64,000 bases of DNA, from contig NOWV01000025.1 in the NCBI GenBank assembly GCA_003344405.1, positions 248,001-312,000 on the forward strand. The letters are read 5' to 3'. The DNA is from Trichoplax sp. H2. Taxonomy: Eukaryota > Placozoa > Uniplacotomia > Trichoplacea. How positions within the stretch are numbered: position 1 is the first letter of the stretch; every line of letters starts with the position of its first letter. A program made the position numbers and the translations under genes. The notes under the pieces were generated by a model, which worked only from the letters and a program-made list of their open reading frames with translations, had not been told where the DNA came from and did not search any database. Of the stretch, positions 48,843 through 61,690 are shown piece after piece.

Positions 48843-51800
48843 CTACAATGTATTGCATTAAAAATAGAAATTCTTAACATTTCTACTATGAGACCTGCTG
48901 ATAGTTGTAACTAGAGTCTAATAGTGCTCGATATCGGTTATTCTTTAAATGATCGCTAGTCATTTCTAAAGGTGAACAGATAACAAAGCGGTCAAAGACT
49001 TATCTATTCTCTATACTATAATCGGTGCAAAACACTTGTATGCTAGTATATATCTTATATATATCAATCTTCATCAGTCTTGCATTTAATTGCACACCAT
49101 CGTGTAGGCTGGTCCCACGCCTTAGAGATGAAGTCATGGCAACTACGTTTACTGATTTTATGGATAATAATGAAGCCGTCAGTGCAAACATGAGTATATT
49201 TGTTATTTGCATACACGGCACAACTTTTTCCAAATTGGAAAGGCCATTTTCTACATAGGTTTTCGATTAATAATTATATATAAGATAGCTAGGATAGATT
49301 GTGCGGAAATCATGTAAGCTAATAGTACTCTTTAGTAAATTAATTCTACTCGTAACGGAGTTATACGCGTAAAACAACATGGGAATAAAACACGTTTAAC
49401 ACGGCAAAAACTTAGAAAACGTTGTATCATGAGTTAATAATACGTACTCCTCTTAATTCAAGGTCTGGTTAACGACAAATAATGCTCACTTCACGTTAAC
49501 ATTTCGAGAATAACAGCAAATAATTTAATTAAAAGTGTATCCGTGTCATATCTCACAGTAAACTCTGTTTCTATCATGGTAATGCAGTTGTAATAGGCTG
49601 CTTTGCTATTTTATCCTTCTTATAATATAGCGTCATAGTGGGTGTTATGTATTATAATTGACAACTTGTTTTGATAGTGCTATTGCACGAGAATCGTGAA
49701 CGCAAACAGCTAATGATTTCTATAAGAAATTCTCACTATTTCTACCATAATGTATATGTCTATTATCGGAATCCATCAATCTACACTCTTAGAGTAAAAT
49801 AATCAGTCTATCATCTACGGAAATAAACAGATAAAAAGCGATCGAGTACATTTTGTGTGCTTAACCAACATTCAACCACTAACATCTGTTTTGGCAGCTT
49901 AAAGTATGAAATAATTTATGACTGTTTCAAGATTCGTTAGCATATTTTGTAAGGAAAAGAGAATTATTACGAAAAGTAATATAAAAAATTAATTAATTAG
50001 GCGCAATAGCATTTGGGAGGTGCTAAACACGAGCTTGTGTGCAAGTTTCATGAATATTCCAATAACCCCTTTATCTATTAATTTTCTATCGGCTTTTAGA
50101 TGTATTTTAAAATAAACAATCAAAATTTTAAATATGCATTCTTAATGAATTAGCTGCATTATTTCACAAACTTCAAAAATACCTCATCATCTTCGCTTTC
50201 AATAAATTGTTGTTGCGCATCGATTTCTTGTGCTGGCAATTTTGACTTTACGCATAAATTAAAGTGGGAGGAATTTAGTCATTAAGCAAGCAAATAATCT
50301 CTTGTTTGTTTAATTTCGTATCATGTAATCGTTTAACATAATACATAAAGCATTATGAAATTATTACAAATGACGAAAAAAATTAAGTTATCCTATTCTT
50401 GCTACCTGAGCTCTAGCTTTTATTCTTTCTTGATCATCTCCTATAGCAAGGTTTTTAGCAAAATCATCCATTAATGCTCTAACGGAGCCGACATCAATTT
50501 GGCCCTAATACGATGTATTTTAATAGACGAATTTGTAATAATTAGCAATATAGCGCGCAACATCTATTTAAATTTATAAGGTCAAGAACGATCTAATCAA
50601 TACTATATGTAATGTTAAATAAATTAGTATAAGTCTATTCTTCGATGAAAACCAGAAGCTAAATTGGGCGGTTATAAAGAGTTAATTTCTGACCTCACAG
50701 GCGGCATATTCTTGCAATGTCAAATACAATTGTCGAGTTTTTAGGCGCACTTTTGAGTTTGATCTATCTAGTTCAGTTGAAGCAATATACTGAACCTAAG
50801 TTGAGAATAGAGTTGTTAGCACCAACGATGGTAGTAAATTACTAAAAAATTTACGTCGATATTATTAATATCAGTATAACAAAAAGTGAAATTTGGACCT
50901 GTGCCAAGTTAATACTATAATGATACTATAAGACACGCCTTAAACTGAGGTTAAACTAAAAGTTGATTGATATATCAGGACTAATCAAACAGATTGAATA
51001 TGTGAAGTTATTGAAATCATCAAAGTATGAATTTCTATTTAAAACATTACGGTTTAAGTATAAAGATAAAGCTATACATACCGTGTCATCCAGGCCTGTA
51101 AAGGAATTGCGACGCTTATGATTACCGTTATCTTTTCGTTTAGATTCTAGCAATTTCTAAAATGATATATTATAAAAATTGCGGTTACTTAGATGTTGTC
51201 CACTACCATAATAATAAGAGTTAGTAAACTATTTTAGTTATCGATGCTATAAAATAATAAAAGGAGCGATAAAATGTGTCGTTTTCCTTCATCAATAGTT
51301 GCGCACATCTGCATATAATGATCAATAACCGTGGAATAACATTGAAGGATAAATTTCTGTGTCTATGCAGTTAATAGACTTCATAGAGGATGACTAAATC
51401 TTGATAAAACGAAATACTTTGCTGTGGTATACATAGCAAAAATTGTATATATTAAAAGAGGTTTAATCGCTTGTCGACGGCTAGATCTTCTCTTTTAAAT
51501 ATGACTGAGATTATTCAAGTGGCGCCTTATCAATATTAGTAAGGGGCACTATACGTATGTTATAAGGATCTGTTAAATAGATGTAAGAGCTATACCATTT
51601 TAGCATGGTAAAGCATTGAAGCCATGTAACGTTATCTCTCATATTAATTCGTTATTGTGATATGAACTTAAGACTAATTTAAGTTAAATATCATTAAATA
51701 TAGCAAGAGATAACATCCATAATGGCAATTGGTGTTATTTCCTATGTTATGTTATTCAACAAGTAGCATAAGAATCTAATATTTATTCCATCAAAAGTTG

Positions 51801-54800
51801 GTCAACATTTTTAAATACGACTAAGGCTTTGACTAGCTCTTCGTTAAGGTTGGTAATACGGGCTTATGTTCTAAGGAACGGCCAAAATCAATTTACTAGC
51901 AAAAACTTTTTAAACATTTGTAAGAAAAAATAGAATCACCATGATCATCCATAATTAATACAGTACAAGTATTTCTTATACTAGTACGTTGCTACGGTGT
52001 GTTATGAACCTTTAATCTACGAAAAAGATGTTGAACGAAACAAGGCAATGAAGTCAAACTGATTCTTTGTATTAGCTATGATGACGCAAATCTAAGATTA
52101 ATGTATCAGTGCCATTTTTTAACATGGTGCGACAATTGAGTGATGATGGTAATCAACGCTATTTCCTATGCTAATTGGTTTGCTATTATTATGATATCCT
52201 TAATATATTGTAATTGATCATAGTTGAATCACTAATTTTTATAAAATATTTATTGCGCATTTCCAGGAGAGTAAAGGCTACCATGCTCATTATCTATTAC
52301 GATAAGACACAATATAGTAGCTGATTTCCGATTTTTTACCGTTCCTTTCATATTCGTAATTCTAATTTCACTTACCCGTTCAGTCATCAATCTTTGATTT
52401 TCTAAATCTCTGTCTAGTAATTGTTTCTGTAGTTTGAAATTGTTATCTTGTTGCTCAGTCAGTTTATTTCGTAATTCAGACTATTGATGAAATAGCAATA
52501 GCAACAATAATTAGCGCTATACAAATGATAAATCCCCAGTAAGTACCCTGTATTGAAGTTAGAAAGATTAGTAACATACCAAGGTGCCTTGTAAACTGAT
52601 TAATTCTTTTCGATAGGTTAAAATTTCATTCTACAGTTTGTAAGAACGATAATGACGCAAGTTAGTACCAGTACATATGAAGTACTCTAGTGCTATAGTC
52701 CCAAGTAGTTGCTAGTACATCGCTGTCGGCGGATAAAATGTAGCTTGCAGCCAATATACGAACGGACAGTGATCAAACTAGTCATCTCAGCGATGAAATG
52801 AAAATCCGATTTAATTGTCATACCTTGTAATATTCTTCTAATGATGCGCTATTCGACATGCTGTTATCGTCAGATGGATGTGAACTTACTTCGTCTCCAT
52901 ACTAAAAAAAATAATGTTCAATAGTTTATCCTATCGCATCCGTAAATACTTTTATTATACTCGACTATATTATTATCATCATTAATTTAAAAGTAAGGCT
53001 GTGAAGGAAATGGAAATATTCTATGAAATCCTTTCGAGTAGTTTTTCTCTTCAATTAATAATTTAAGATGGACAGTCTGATATCGAAGCTATACAATTTT
53101 ACTATCCTTATAAGTTTTATATTAAAATAAATTGACTCACCTTTCCTCGTCTGCTTTTTGATTTATCTTGGATGGGAGAATGTTGTAATATTATTTGGTC
53201 GTCAGTAACAGCAAGTCCAGGTGTTGAATTTTGACTGCGATCATCTGAATTATAGCTATTCCGAGATGGTGATATTTGATGAACACTAGCCGTAACATAT
53301 TTATATTGTGCGTCTTGAGATCGATTGTGGTTGTCATCCGAACTATCATTATGATTAAACGATTTCTTTCGTATTACTTTTGGGGCTTGACCAGCTGGTA
53401 ACTTTTTTCTACTAGGCGATTTGGATCTTCGTCGGCCACTAGCATCGCTAGAGGGTACACTGTCTGTGCTTAGGCCATTCCTTAATAACTGTGATGTACT
53501 TCCTGCAGATAAATAATTATCGGTACTTGATTGCGCTCGTCGGGCACTTTTATCAGAATTGTGACCATCATTGGATATATTGTAGGATGTATGGCGATCA
53601 AGAGTAGATGAATGATAGGCTGATCTATTGGTATAGCTTGATTGTTTAACGCTATGAGGTTTATAATGGGCAGCGATAGCTAATACCAATCTCATGGTAG
53701 CTTTAATGTTGCCATCGACAATGTCTATCAAATTGAATTCAATCATTCCGAAGGATTGATGTTATTTTTATGATAAAATTAATGACGATTTCTATTATAG
53801 TTTGTTATTTACCTTTTGCTACTGTTCGGTGCATTTGCATGCGTTTAGCTGCCATAAATTGTAAGACTCGGTCGACATTATTTTGACAAGCTTCAATTGT
53901 TTCAGGATTATTATCGATGCCAGGTAGAATTTCGCCGCCTAAGTGAACAAAATTGTGAGTGATGTACGCATATAATTATCAGAGAGAATACTATGGCTGC
54001 TTTAATAAACTTGGCAATAGCTAGAAACACTTAGAGACATTTCTTGCTATCAATAAATTTTGCTATTTCATATTTGACATCTATAAATAGCCGAGTAGTG
54101 GCTTACTAACAGCAGTCACTGCTATCGCAACTTTCTAGCAATACTAGCTAATAAAGAATTGGTTGAGTAATTTGATGGACTGTATGTAATTATTGTCGTT
54201 GCTATAAAAAAAACGGCACTGTAAATAGAGTATACATGATTTGACAGTAACAGCGGTAATTAGTTGGTTATCATTGGACTATTGATTCATCTTTAATTAC
54301 TGTTAATAGAGTATATAAAGTCGATTAGCGGCTTCGTTCAATATTTTAAGTGTTTAATCTAATTTGAAATGGTAGCTATAGTAGAATCGGGGGATCTGAT
54401 GTTTAAGACTTGAGGAATGGTAAATTATTGATCATAGGAGATAATTCTATAATGATTTTCGTTTTGCTAAGGCACATTAAAAGGCGATAGATTAAGCAAA
54501 CTTAAGCACTATTCCTGCAATGAACATAATATGTAGTACGGTAATTAATGTTAGTTTAGCTAGCAATCGTTCCCTTTTCCTAGATCGGATTGAATTGCTT
54601 AATTGGAATCTTTGGTTAAATTAGTAAGTGTAACGTATAAATTTGATAGATTGTCAGTGCGAGTAAGAGTTATTGACTAAATCATCAGGATAGCTACCGA
54701 TGTATTAAATAGCTGACCATGATGAGTGGAAAGGCGCTAGATAAAATAATTTGGAAGGACGATATTGAAGAGGAAGTTTACTTTACCACAGTAGATTGTT

Positions 54801-56494
54801 AAGAACTTGCCGAATAAAGAGATAGTATGAAAAAGAATAACCAAAAACTGTTGTCGTCAATTTGGGTTATACTTTGTGCATGCTTCCGTATACTGGATCC
54901 AATTCATAACAAATTATATGCGTTTATGGCGATAGTCTAAAATAATTAATACAGTCTACATTTACATCCTACTGCTTTTCTACTCTTAAAATGATTAACG
55001 TGATACATGCTTGTATTATCCTTTCCTACAGGTTGGCCTCACTAATAAATGAATTAATAATTTGATATCCTATGCGATTATTGCGATGCTGGTATGCTAA
55101 TCAAACGCTGCCAGCACTTATAAATAAATATCTGAGAATGAGGAGTGCAATAACGCTCAATAAAGTAATATTTGGATGGACGACATTGAAGCGGAAGTTC
55201 CACTTTCGAGAATAGATAGTTAAGAATTTGCCGAATAAAGAAGTAAGATTATAAAGCATTACAAAATATCCTTGTTATACATTTGGGGGTATACTTGGTC
55301 CATTCTTTCACAAACTAGATCCGATTTATAACAAGTTATATGCGATTATGGACATATTCTAAAACGATCAATATAGTCTACACTTACGTATATCCTACTA
55401 CCTTCTACTCTTCAATAATCAACGTGATATACACTTATATATTATCCTTTCTTGAAGGTTAGTATCACTCAATGAATTGATGCTTGATATCCTATGCGAT
55501 TATTGCTATGGTCGTAGGTTAATCAAGCACTATAAATACTTTTATATATTATCCTCTGCTAAAGATTAAGAATTATTCAATGGACACGTGAAATCTTATG
55601 CTATTATTGCGATGCTTGCGTATATTGATCGACACAGTCAATACTTCTATCATCTTCTAACCGTTAATAATCATTTCATTAATTGATTGATGTCTGCAAT
55701 CCTATGCGATTATTACGGTATTTCGAAAGGGGGTTAATGCAGTACATGGCGATATTATCCCTTCTTGAAGATTACTAGTTATTCCATTAATCGATGTGAC
55801 AAATTACAGATGATGATTGCAATGGTTATGTACAGTCGTACTATGATTAATACTACAATTTACTATCGTTCATTTCAGAAGGCCAATAATAAATTAGCCA
55901 ACGAATGGACATGTAAAATTATTTCACAATTTCAAAATAATCAATATAGTCACACTCATCTCCTACTTTTCTAAATTTCGATCATGATTATAGGCGATTA
56001 TCACTCTACTTAAAAATAGTAATCATTCAATTCATTAAGGCATAAAATCACGAACGATTATTGCAAGACTCGTAATGTGTTCTAGAAAGTATTCGTTGAC
56101 ATTATACTTCATCATTATCAAATGAATAGCTACACAAAATTAGGTGCAAGTATTACGATAATGATAAAATTAATTCCAACTAACCTACTACAGACTTACT
56201 TAATGCAGCAATAAGTTGTGCCAAGGCAACCCCATCTCGAAGATCATCTTGAAATTGATAAATTTGGCGTTGTCCAGAGATCTTTTTCAATTGTGAATTA
56301 ATCCACAATGTATAAGTGACAATTTGTTGCTATAAAAATAGATTTAAAAATTAAATTTGTATTCGTTAAATTTGTAAAATATTGCATTATTTAGTTTGAT
56401 ACTTGTTGGTAATGAAGCATAAGTTACTATTTTAGATAGGCTACAACACTTGTATTATAAAATTTTTATTTACATATTGAGTATCAGTCTTCAT
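48232..56494 (-). CDS. DIXDC1: Dixin (DIX domain-containing protein 1) homologue
   Basis: Cytoplasmic adaptor of Wnt/Dishevelled signalling. In vertebrates Dixin (Ccd1) polymerises with Dishevelled and Axin through its DIX domain and contacts actin. Exons in transcript order: 56494-56474 (tentative), 56329-56200, 53938-53813, 53724-53141, 52901-52824, 52630-52580, 52480-52376, 51156-51082, 50795-50694, 50504-50406, 50245-50183, 48965-48895 (boundaries uncertain), 48842-48697, 48527-48419, 48309-48232. Domains: CH (about 8-118), a Ser/Arg-rich linker (119-287), coiled-coil exons (about 288-480) and a C-terminal DIX domain (about 530-608). CH-plus-DIX is unique to Dixin. All junctions agree in phase except 50183/48965. 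Either a small exon is missing, or the exons are 50245-50172 and 48955-48895, which restores the frame at about 612 aa. Length fits the family (vertebrate long forms are near 700). Confidence 0.87.
50183..52901 (-). CDS. DIXDC1: Dixin central coiled-coil exons
   Basis: Seven short exons, all phase 0-0: 52901-52824 (SLEEYYK end), 52630-52580 (NEILTYRKELISLQGTL), 52480-52376 (SELRNKLTEQQDNNFKLQKQ...), 51156-51082 (KLLESKRKDNGNHKRRNSFT...), 50795-50694 (VQYIASTELDRSNSKVRLKT...), 50504-50406 (GQIDVGSVRALMDDFAKNLA...) and 50245-50183 (SKLPAQEIDAQQQFIESEDD...). The Leu/Gln/Glu-rich heptad-like pattern fits the coiled coil between CH and DIX in Dixin, used for self-association. Symmetric exons allow skipping without frameshift. 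Confidence 0.8.
53141..53724 (-). CDS. DIXDC1: Dixin exon 4: end of CH domain plus Ser/Arg linker
   Basis: Starts in phase 1 with DIVDGNIKATMRLVLAIAAH and YKPHSVK, the last CH helix in the form typical of Dixin. It continues as a disordered stretch of about 165 residues rich in Ser, Asn, Arg and Asp (SPSRKKLPAGQAPKVIRKKS and similar). The acceptor TTGATAG at 53725-53726 is used rather than the upstream ATG, because the previous exon ends in phase 1 and gives ...TVAK-DIVDGN. Confidence 0.88.
53813..56329 (-). CDS. DIXDC1: Dixin exons 2-3: CH domain
   Basis: Exons 56329-56200 (QQIVTYTLWINSQLKK, then FQDDLRDGVALAQLIAALS) and 53938-53813 (GGEILPGIDNNPETIEACQN...QFMAAKRMQMHRTVAK). Together with the next exon they make one complete calponin-homology domain: LWIN in helix A, the DLRDGVALAQLI core, NNVDRVLQFM, and IVDGNIKATMRLVL. 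The two exons are separated by a 2.26-kb repeat-filled intron. Phases 0-1 and 1-1. Confidence 0.9.
54360..55800. repeat. Higher-order tandem repeat in a Dixin intron: 421 bp and about 105 bp
   Basis: GTTAAGAA(C/T)TTGCCGAATAAAG at 54798 and 55219, and GATATCCTATGCGATTATTGC at 55066 and 55487, are both 421 bp apart, giving a two-copy long unit. After the second copy the last part alone repeats at about 55591 and 55698, spacing 104-107, roughly one quarter of 421. This is a nested organisation. Confidence 0.8.
56474..56494 (-). CDS. DIXDC1: Candidate Dixin first coding exon (7 codons)
   Basis: ATG followed by codons for M-K-T-D-T-Q-Y and a GTAAAT donor, ending in phase 0 as exon 2 requires. An in-frame TAA lies three codons before the ATG. 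It is the nearest matching candidate, only about 145 bases upstream of exon 2, but seven codons are weak evidence, and the real start could lie further up. Confidence 0.4.
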
Positions 56495-56835
56495 GTTAAG
56501 TTAATGGTATACTAGACTAGTTTTTACGGATTATCATGAAGCTGCTTATACGATTTTATTGCAAAGTATGGAGGGATAAAAAATATACGTGTCATCAAAA
56601 GGTATGTAGAATCCTTCCTGTTGAATTGAGCATTATCCAGGTTGTTATAAATATAATCAATGGCTACGATGAATATCTCTACCGTGGGAAGAAAAATACC
56701 CCTGTTTGTAGAAAAGTGCGCAGAAAATGCAAGATTGAAATAGAATTCTTCTTTCAATGTTAACGCTTGATTTAGTGTCATGATGAATAATGAACGGATA
56801 GCAAAGGCAAAGGAAGTAAAGGCTAATGATAGCAA

Positions 56836-59440
56836 AGTATACTAAAGCTCTTGCTACTGTGTTACAGAGACACTTTATTGACAGTAATTATAGAAAATAA
56901 TATGCTTGGACATTATTGTTCTAAATCAATAGCTGTAATGAATATTGCTAGAAGGGAAAGGAAAGGTTCAAGACTAGTCATAGCAGGGGATAGCAACACC
57001 TTTCTATTACCTTTCATATTTATTTTTTGATTGATTGATTGTCATGATGGATTATTGTCAGTATAGTGATTGTTGTTTTGACGCATCGAGTAATGGCTTT
57101 GAGGTAACTTGTTGGAGAAATATTCTTCAATTGATTTGTGAAATGCTATATTGAACATGGATATATAATTTCTAATAAGCATGGATGATTCTATAGTATA
57201 GATAGAGATTGCTTGCTATAAATGCCTGGCGAGAATTAGTGTTGCTGCAAAGGTACAATAATCATTGCTGTGCCACTAGAAGGATATAGAAAATCCTCCT
57301 GATCAATCCTTGATTAGTATAGATTATGATGAGCATAGTAGTCATGGTTTCCATTCTCTGTGGTGATAAAAATGGCTGCAAAGGAAATGAGAAACTACCC
57401 CTTGAGGTTCTACCGAATCCTCTTTTTGATTCTTAATGGTCGATTGATGATAAAGATGGTCAACTACCTAAGGTGATTATGAATCCACAACAAGAATTCA
57501 TGAATGAATAGGACTACAAGGAAAGGAAAATAAGAATTACTGGTACAGAAGAAGAGTATTCAGCAATCCTGTAAATGCTACTATCTGAAATATTATCCTC
57601 ATCAATTGTAGCTATCCGTCAAGGGATTGTTTTGCCCTGCATCCAATAGCAGCCATGAATATTGCTGTTGGGGAATAAACGATTAGCTTCAACATGTCGT
57701 TGCTCCCTCATTTCATAGACTACAGTCCATAGCGATGGTCCATAGTACGAGTATAACTTTGATGTTGAAGATGGCAAAATGAGGTAAAGACAAAGCTATT
57801 GATTAGTATGAGCAGACATAAGACGCCATTTTCAATTAGATTAGGATGCCATCTGGCGCGTCGTTAATTTACTATTAAGAATATAAAGTCTTTCCTTTAA
57901 TTAACTTATTATCCCCATCCAAAATTGTGCTCAAGAATGCCTTTACAACTGTATGATATTCATTCTTCACTTTTCAAGTTATACGATCCGATACTTTCCA
58001 TTGCCTTCAAGATGAAAGCAAAATTATTCTAAATATTAAAATGGCAGTTGATAGGTAATCACGCGTTACCATGATCCATCCATCGCTGACAATATTGATC
58101 AGCAAGGCAAATTAGATCGGTACATGAAATTTTTTCAACGGACAACATTCTGTCTATGTCTATGATATGAATAGTGGTTTATGGCTGTAATTAGTTCTAC
58201 AGCATGGATCGATAATCAGTGGATGTGCTAAAGTGATCCATGTTTGATGAGATTGATCAGCGGGATAACCGATGTACCAGCTCAGACTCGATCCTTCTCC
58301 AAAATAAATCAACTACTGTATGCGGATTTAGGCATGGCTGTATTAAAATAAATATATCTTTCTACGAATGGAGTTGTTAATCGGTAATTTATTCTTAGGT
58401 TGAAATGATCGATGGCTAATGCGATGGACTAGTAGGGCAATGTATCAGTAAATTCAATCTACTTATTCCACCATTTGTTTAGCTAAAATGGAGTTATAAG
58501 TATCAATATTGTCTTGTAGACGCCTACAAATATTGATTGATTCGTCGTCAGAACTATTTTATAATGAGTAAAGAGTAGAACCTATCAAGTTGTTCAATAT
58601 CCATAAAAATAATGGAAGAAAGTCACGGTGATTCAAAATATTCAATCAATTCTACAGTGGATAATATCCTATCTTTCCCTTTTCCATCACGATAACGATG
58701 TCAAAGTTACCCATTAGAATATTGATAACCACGAGATCTAAGAATAAGTTTTGTCCTAGATACTTATAGTACATTAGAAGTAGAAATGTGTAAATTGTCC
58801 ATCCTCTTTCTCGTCATGATTACGATGTGAAAGTGACGAATTGGAGTGGACAACAACGATGATTATGAATCAATTTTGCTGTAGAGAATCACGGTGGAAT
58901 AGAAATAGAGAAAGGAAAGAAATCATGTCTGGCATGTTGTACCAACTTGATTCACGATCAAGAACGAATATGAAAGGGAAAATTAGATTGATATCAAGAC
59001 TAATTGATCGTAAAGTCGAAACTATCATTGCGATCCATGACGATGAGCTAGTTTGTCTACAAATTAATTCGACTCCAGTCTAGGCTAGTAATAGGCATGC
59101 AAAGTGTGTCCAATTCTACGTTAAAAGTAGGGATTGCATCTTATTGGAATGGCGGATACTGATTTCCAAAAAAAAATCGACAGATTCTTGTTCATTTACA
59201 GCGCTTTTAATCGATTACGGATGGGAAAGGGCCTATGCATAGTGTGCCAACTTGATTAACCATCAATAACGGATATGGAAGAGGAAATGGGATTGATGGA
59301 AAGAACGTTCATTATTGTTGAATAATATGCATTTTATCATGGAATATCTTGATTGATTGGAAAAGGATATCATGCAATGGGTTTGGCTTTATTGCTGTAT
59401 CTGGACTGGACGACTTTGGTTGAAGGAAAAATTTCTTCTA
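56836..59440. other. Region upstream of Dixin with weak degenerate repeats
   Basis: No gene recognised. It probably includes the Dixin promoter. Eroded repeats are visible at about 58030-58470 (GATCGATAATCAG-like and TTGATCAGC blocks at 58096 and 58253, period about 160). ORFs at 56524-56835, 56536-56763 and 58841-59083 have no domain or splice support. Confidence 0.45.
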
Positions 59441-59480
59441 TACCATGTTGAGCATGGCTATTAAAAACGATGGGCAATTC

Positions 59481-59519
59481 AATCTGTTGAACAACATGGA
59501 TCATGTTGTTCAACAGATT
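59481..59519. repeat. Perfect 18-bp inverted repeat with a 3-nt spacer
   Basis: Left arm AATCTGTTGAACAACATG (59481-59498), spacer GAT, right arm CATGTTGTTCAACAGATT (59502-59519), an exact reverse complement. It can form a hairpin or cruciform. It lies inside an ORF on each strand, neither with other coding support. Confidence 0.95.
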
Positions 59520-59844
59520 AATTCATCAGATCGATCATTGTATCTTACATTGGATGAGGATAACCTTTGTTTATTAGACAATTTCTCCATCATGCAAAAA
59601 GGGGATAAAATCAGCCTAGGTAGTAGTAATGTAGTGATAACTTTCTTTCTTCTATTGCTTATTTCCTTAGCAGCTTGATTTGGATTATGGCGTCGAAATG
59701 GGCGATTGTAGTGGATGTAGAAGGCAAGGTTGAAAGTCATCATTGGTCATGTTAATTTATCCTAGAGTTGACTACTCCATCGATCGTTGTTGTTCTTTTG
59801 GCAGATTATGAAAGGGTAAATAGACTGATCAACAAGAGGAAGTG

Positions 59845-61690
59845 ATTGCCATGATAGCAAGACTATCTGCTAATGCAAGTCCTGAAGTTTGCAATCATCA
59901 TGGAGATCATTTGTCTAATTTATCTTCACTTGGACTACTCTTGGCTTCGCCTAAATGGATGAAATTGCTGTCATCCTAGCAAGACTTTCTGCCAATGCAA
60001 GTCGTAAAGTGTGCCATCATCATGGAGATTATTTATTCAATTTATCTTCACTTTGACTACTCTTCATTTCGCATAAATGTGTGAAAACAAGTTGTCATCA
60101 TCTTGGTGATGATAACTGCCTTGTAGAATTTCAATTTTCCCTTCTTTTCTCCCTTGTATAGGGTTCAAAATTAGACCAGTTTTCTTCACTGTGACTACTC
60201 ATAGCTTAGTAACGGTATATGCAAGCGCGCAATCATTATGGTGATTATGTGTAGAATTGATCTTCACTCTGGCTACTCTTAGCTTAGTGAAAATGCAATT
60301 TTTCTTCCTTGTAGAAGGCTGAAAATTAGACAACAATTTTTCTTTCCTGTGATTACTCCTAGCTTAGCATCCATGTGTGAATACGCTGCAATTCTCATGG
60401 TGATCCTGTCTACGATCTATTTCCACTTTGGCTACTTCTAGCTTAGTAGAAACGCGTGAAAATGCTGCTATAATCAGAATGATTATGAATTTGCAATTTT
60501 TCTTTCCTTTCTCCCTTGTAGAGTGGTCAAAAGAAGATCAAGTTACCTTCACTGTGACAACTCCTAACTGAGTATAATTAGATGAAAACACTGCAATCAA
60601 CATGGTCATCATGTACATCTACAATCTATCTTCACTTTGGCTACTCCTAGCTTAGCATAAGCGCATGAAAACGCTACAATGATCAAAACTGATTGTGAAA
60701 TTCCAAATTTTCTTTCCTTTTTCCCTTGTGCTCAAAAGAAGATCAATTTCTCTTCACTGTGACTCCTTATAACTTAGCATAAGTGTGCAAATATGCTGCA
60801 ATCATCATGGTGATCATGTCTCCAATTTCTCTTCACTGTGACTCCTTATAACTTAGCATAAGTGTGCAAATATGCTGCAATCATCATGGAGATTATGTCT
60901 CCAATTTCTTTTCACTTTGGTTACTCAGAGCTTGGCATAAGCGCATGAAAACGCTACAATCATCAAAGGGGTAATTGTGAAATTTCAATTTTTCTTTCCT
61001 TTCTTCCTTGTAGAGTGCTCGAAAAGGATCATTACTCTTTACTATGACTAGTCATAGCTTAGCAGAAGTGTGTTAAAAACGCTGCAATTCTCTTCCTGAT
61101 CATTCCTGCCTTGTGAAATTGCAATTTTCTTTTCACTTCTCCCTGAAAAAGCGCTCGAAAGATGGCAATCTCTCTTTCCTTCGGCAACTCAGAAGTGTGT
61201 AAAATCGCTACAATCACCATAGTGATCATTTCTACCATGGGAAATTTTAATTTTTCGTAATTTTTCTCCGTGGTAAAGTCCTCGAAAAACGATAATCTAC
61301 CATTCCTTGGCCTATTTATAACTGTGTGCAAACGCTGTAATCATTATGGTGATAATCATGATTTCTACAACTTCTCTTTCCTTTGGCTACTCGTAGCTTT
61401 ACATAAGAGCATGAAAATGCTGCAATGATCATGATGATTGTCCGATGGCAATATTTCTCTCCTTTCTCCCTTATAGAATGATCAAAAGAAGGCCATTTCT
61501 CTTTACTGGGATTACTCGTAGCTTAGCAAAAGTGTGTAAGAGCATGAAAACGCTGCAATGATCATATGATGATTGTCCGATGACAATATTTCTCTCCTTT
61601 CTCCCTTATAAAATGGTCAAAAGAAGGCCATTTCTCTTTACTGGGATTACTCATGGCTTCGCAAAAGTGTGTGCAAACGCTGTCATGGCG
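59845..61690. repeat. Long satellite array with alternating unit types
   Basis: More than ten units. Recurrent blocks are TTCACT(T/G)TG(G/A)CTACTC, AGCTTAGCATAAG(T/C)G, GAAAACGCTGCAATCATCAT and TTTCTTTCCTTTCTCCCTTG. Local periods: 122 bp (59856 to 59978), 79 bp between two nearly identical copies (60749 to 60828) and 133 bp (61406 to 61539). Several chance ORFs on both strands come from this array. Confidence 0.85.

Noticed and set aside
49000-49258. ORFs of 77 codons on both strands within the Dixin intron
   Set aside because: The plus-strand ORF begins like a signal peptide and the minus-strand one contains SSLRRGTSLHDG, but neither offers phase-compatible splice sites for the missing Dixin exon.
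59445-59743. ORFs on both strands over the perfect inverted repeat
   Set aside because: Part of their length comes from the palindrome itself. No domain or splice evidence.
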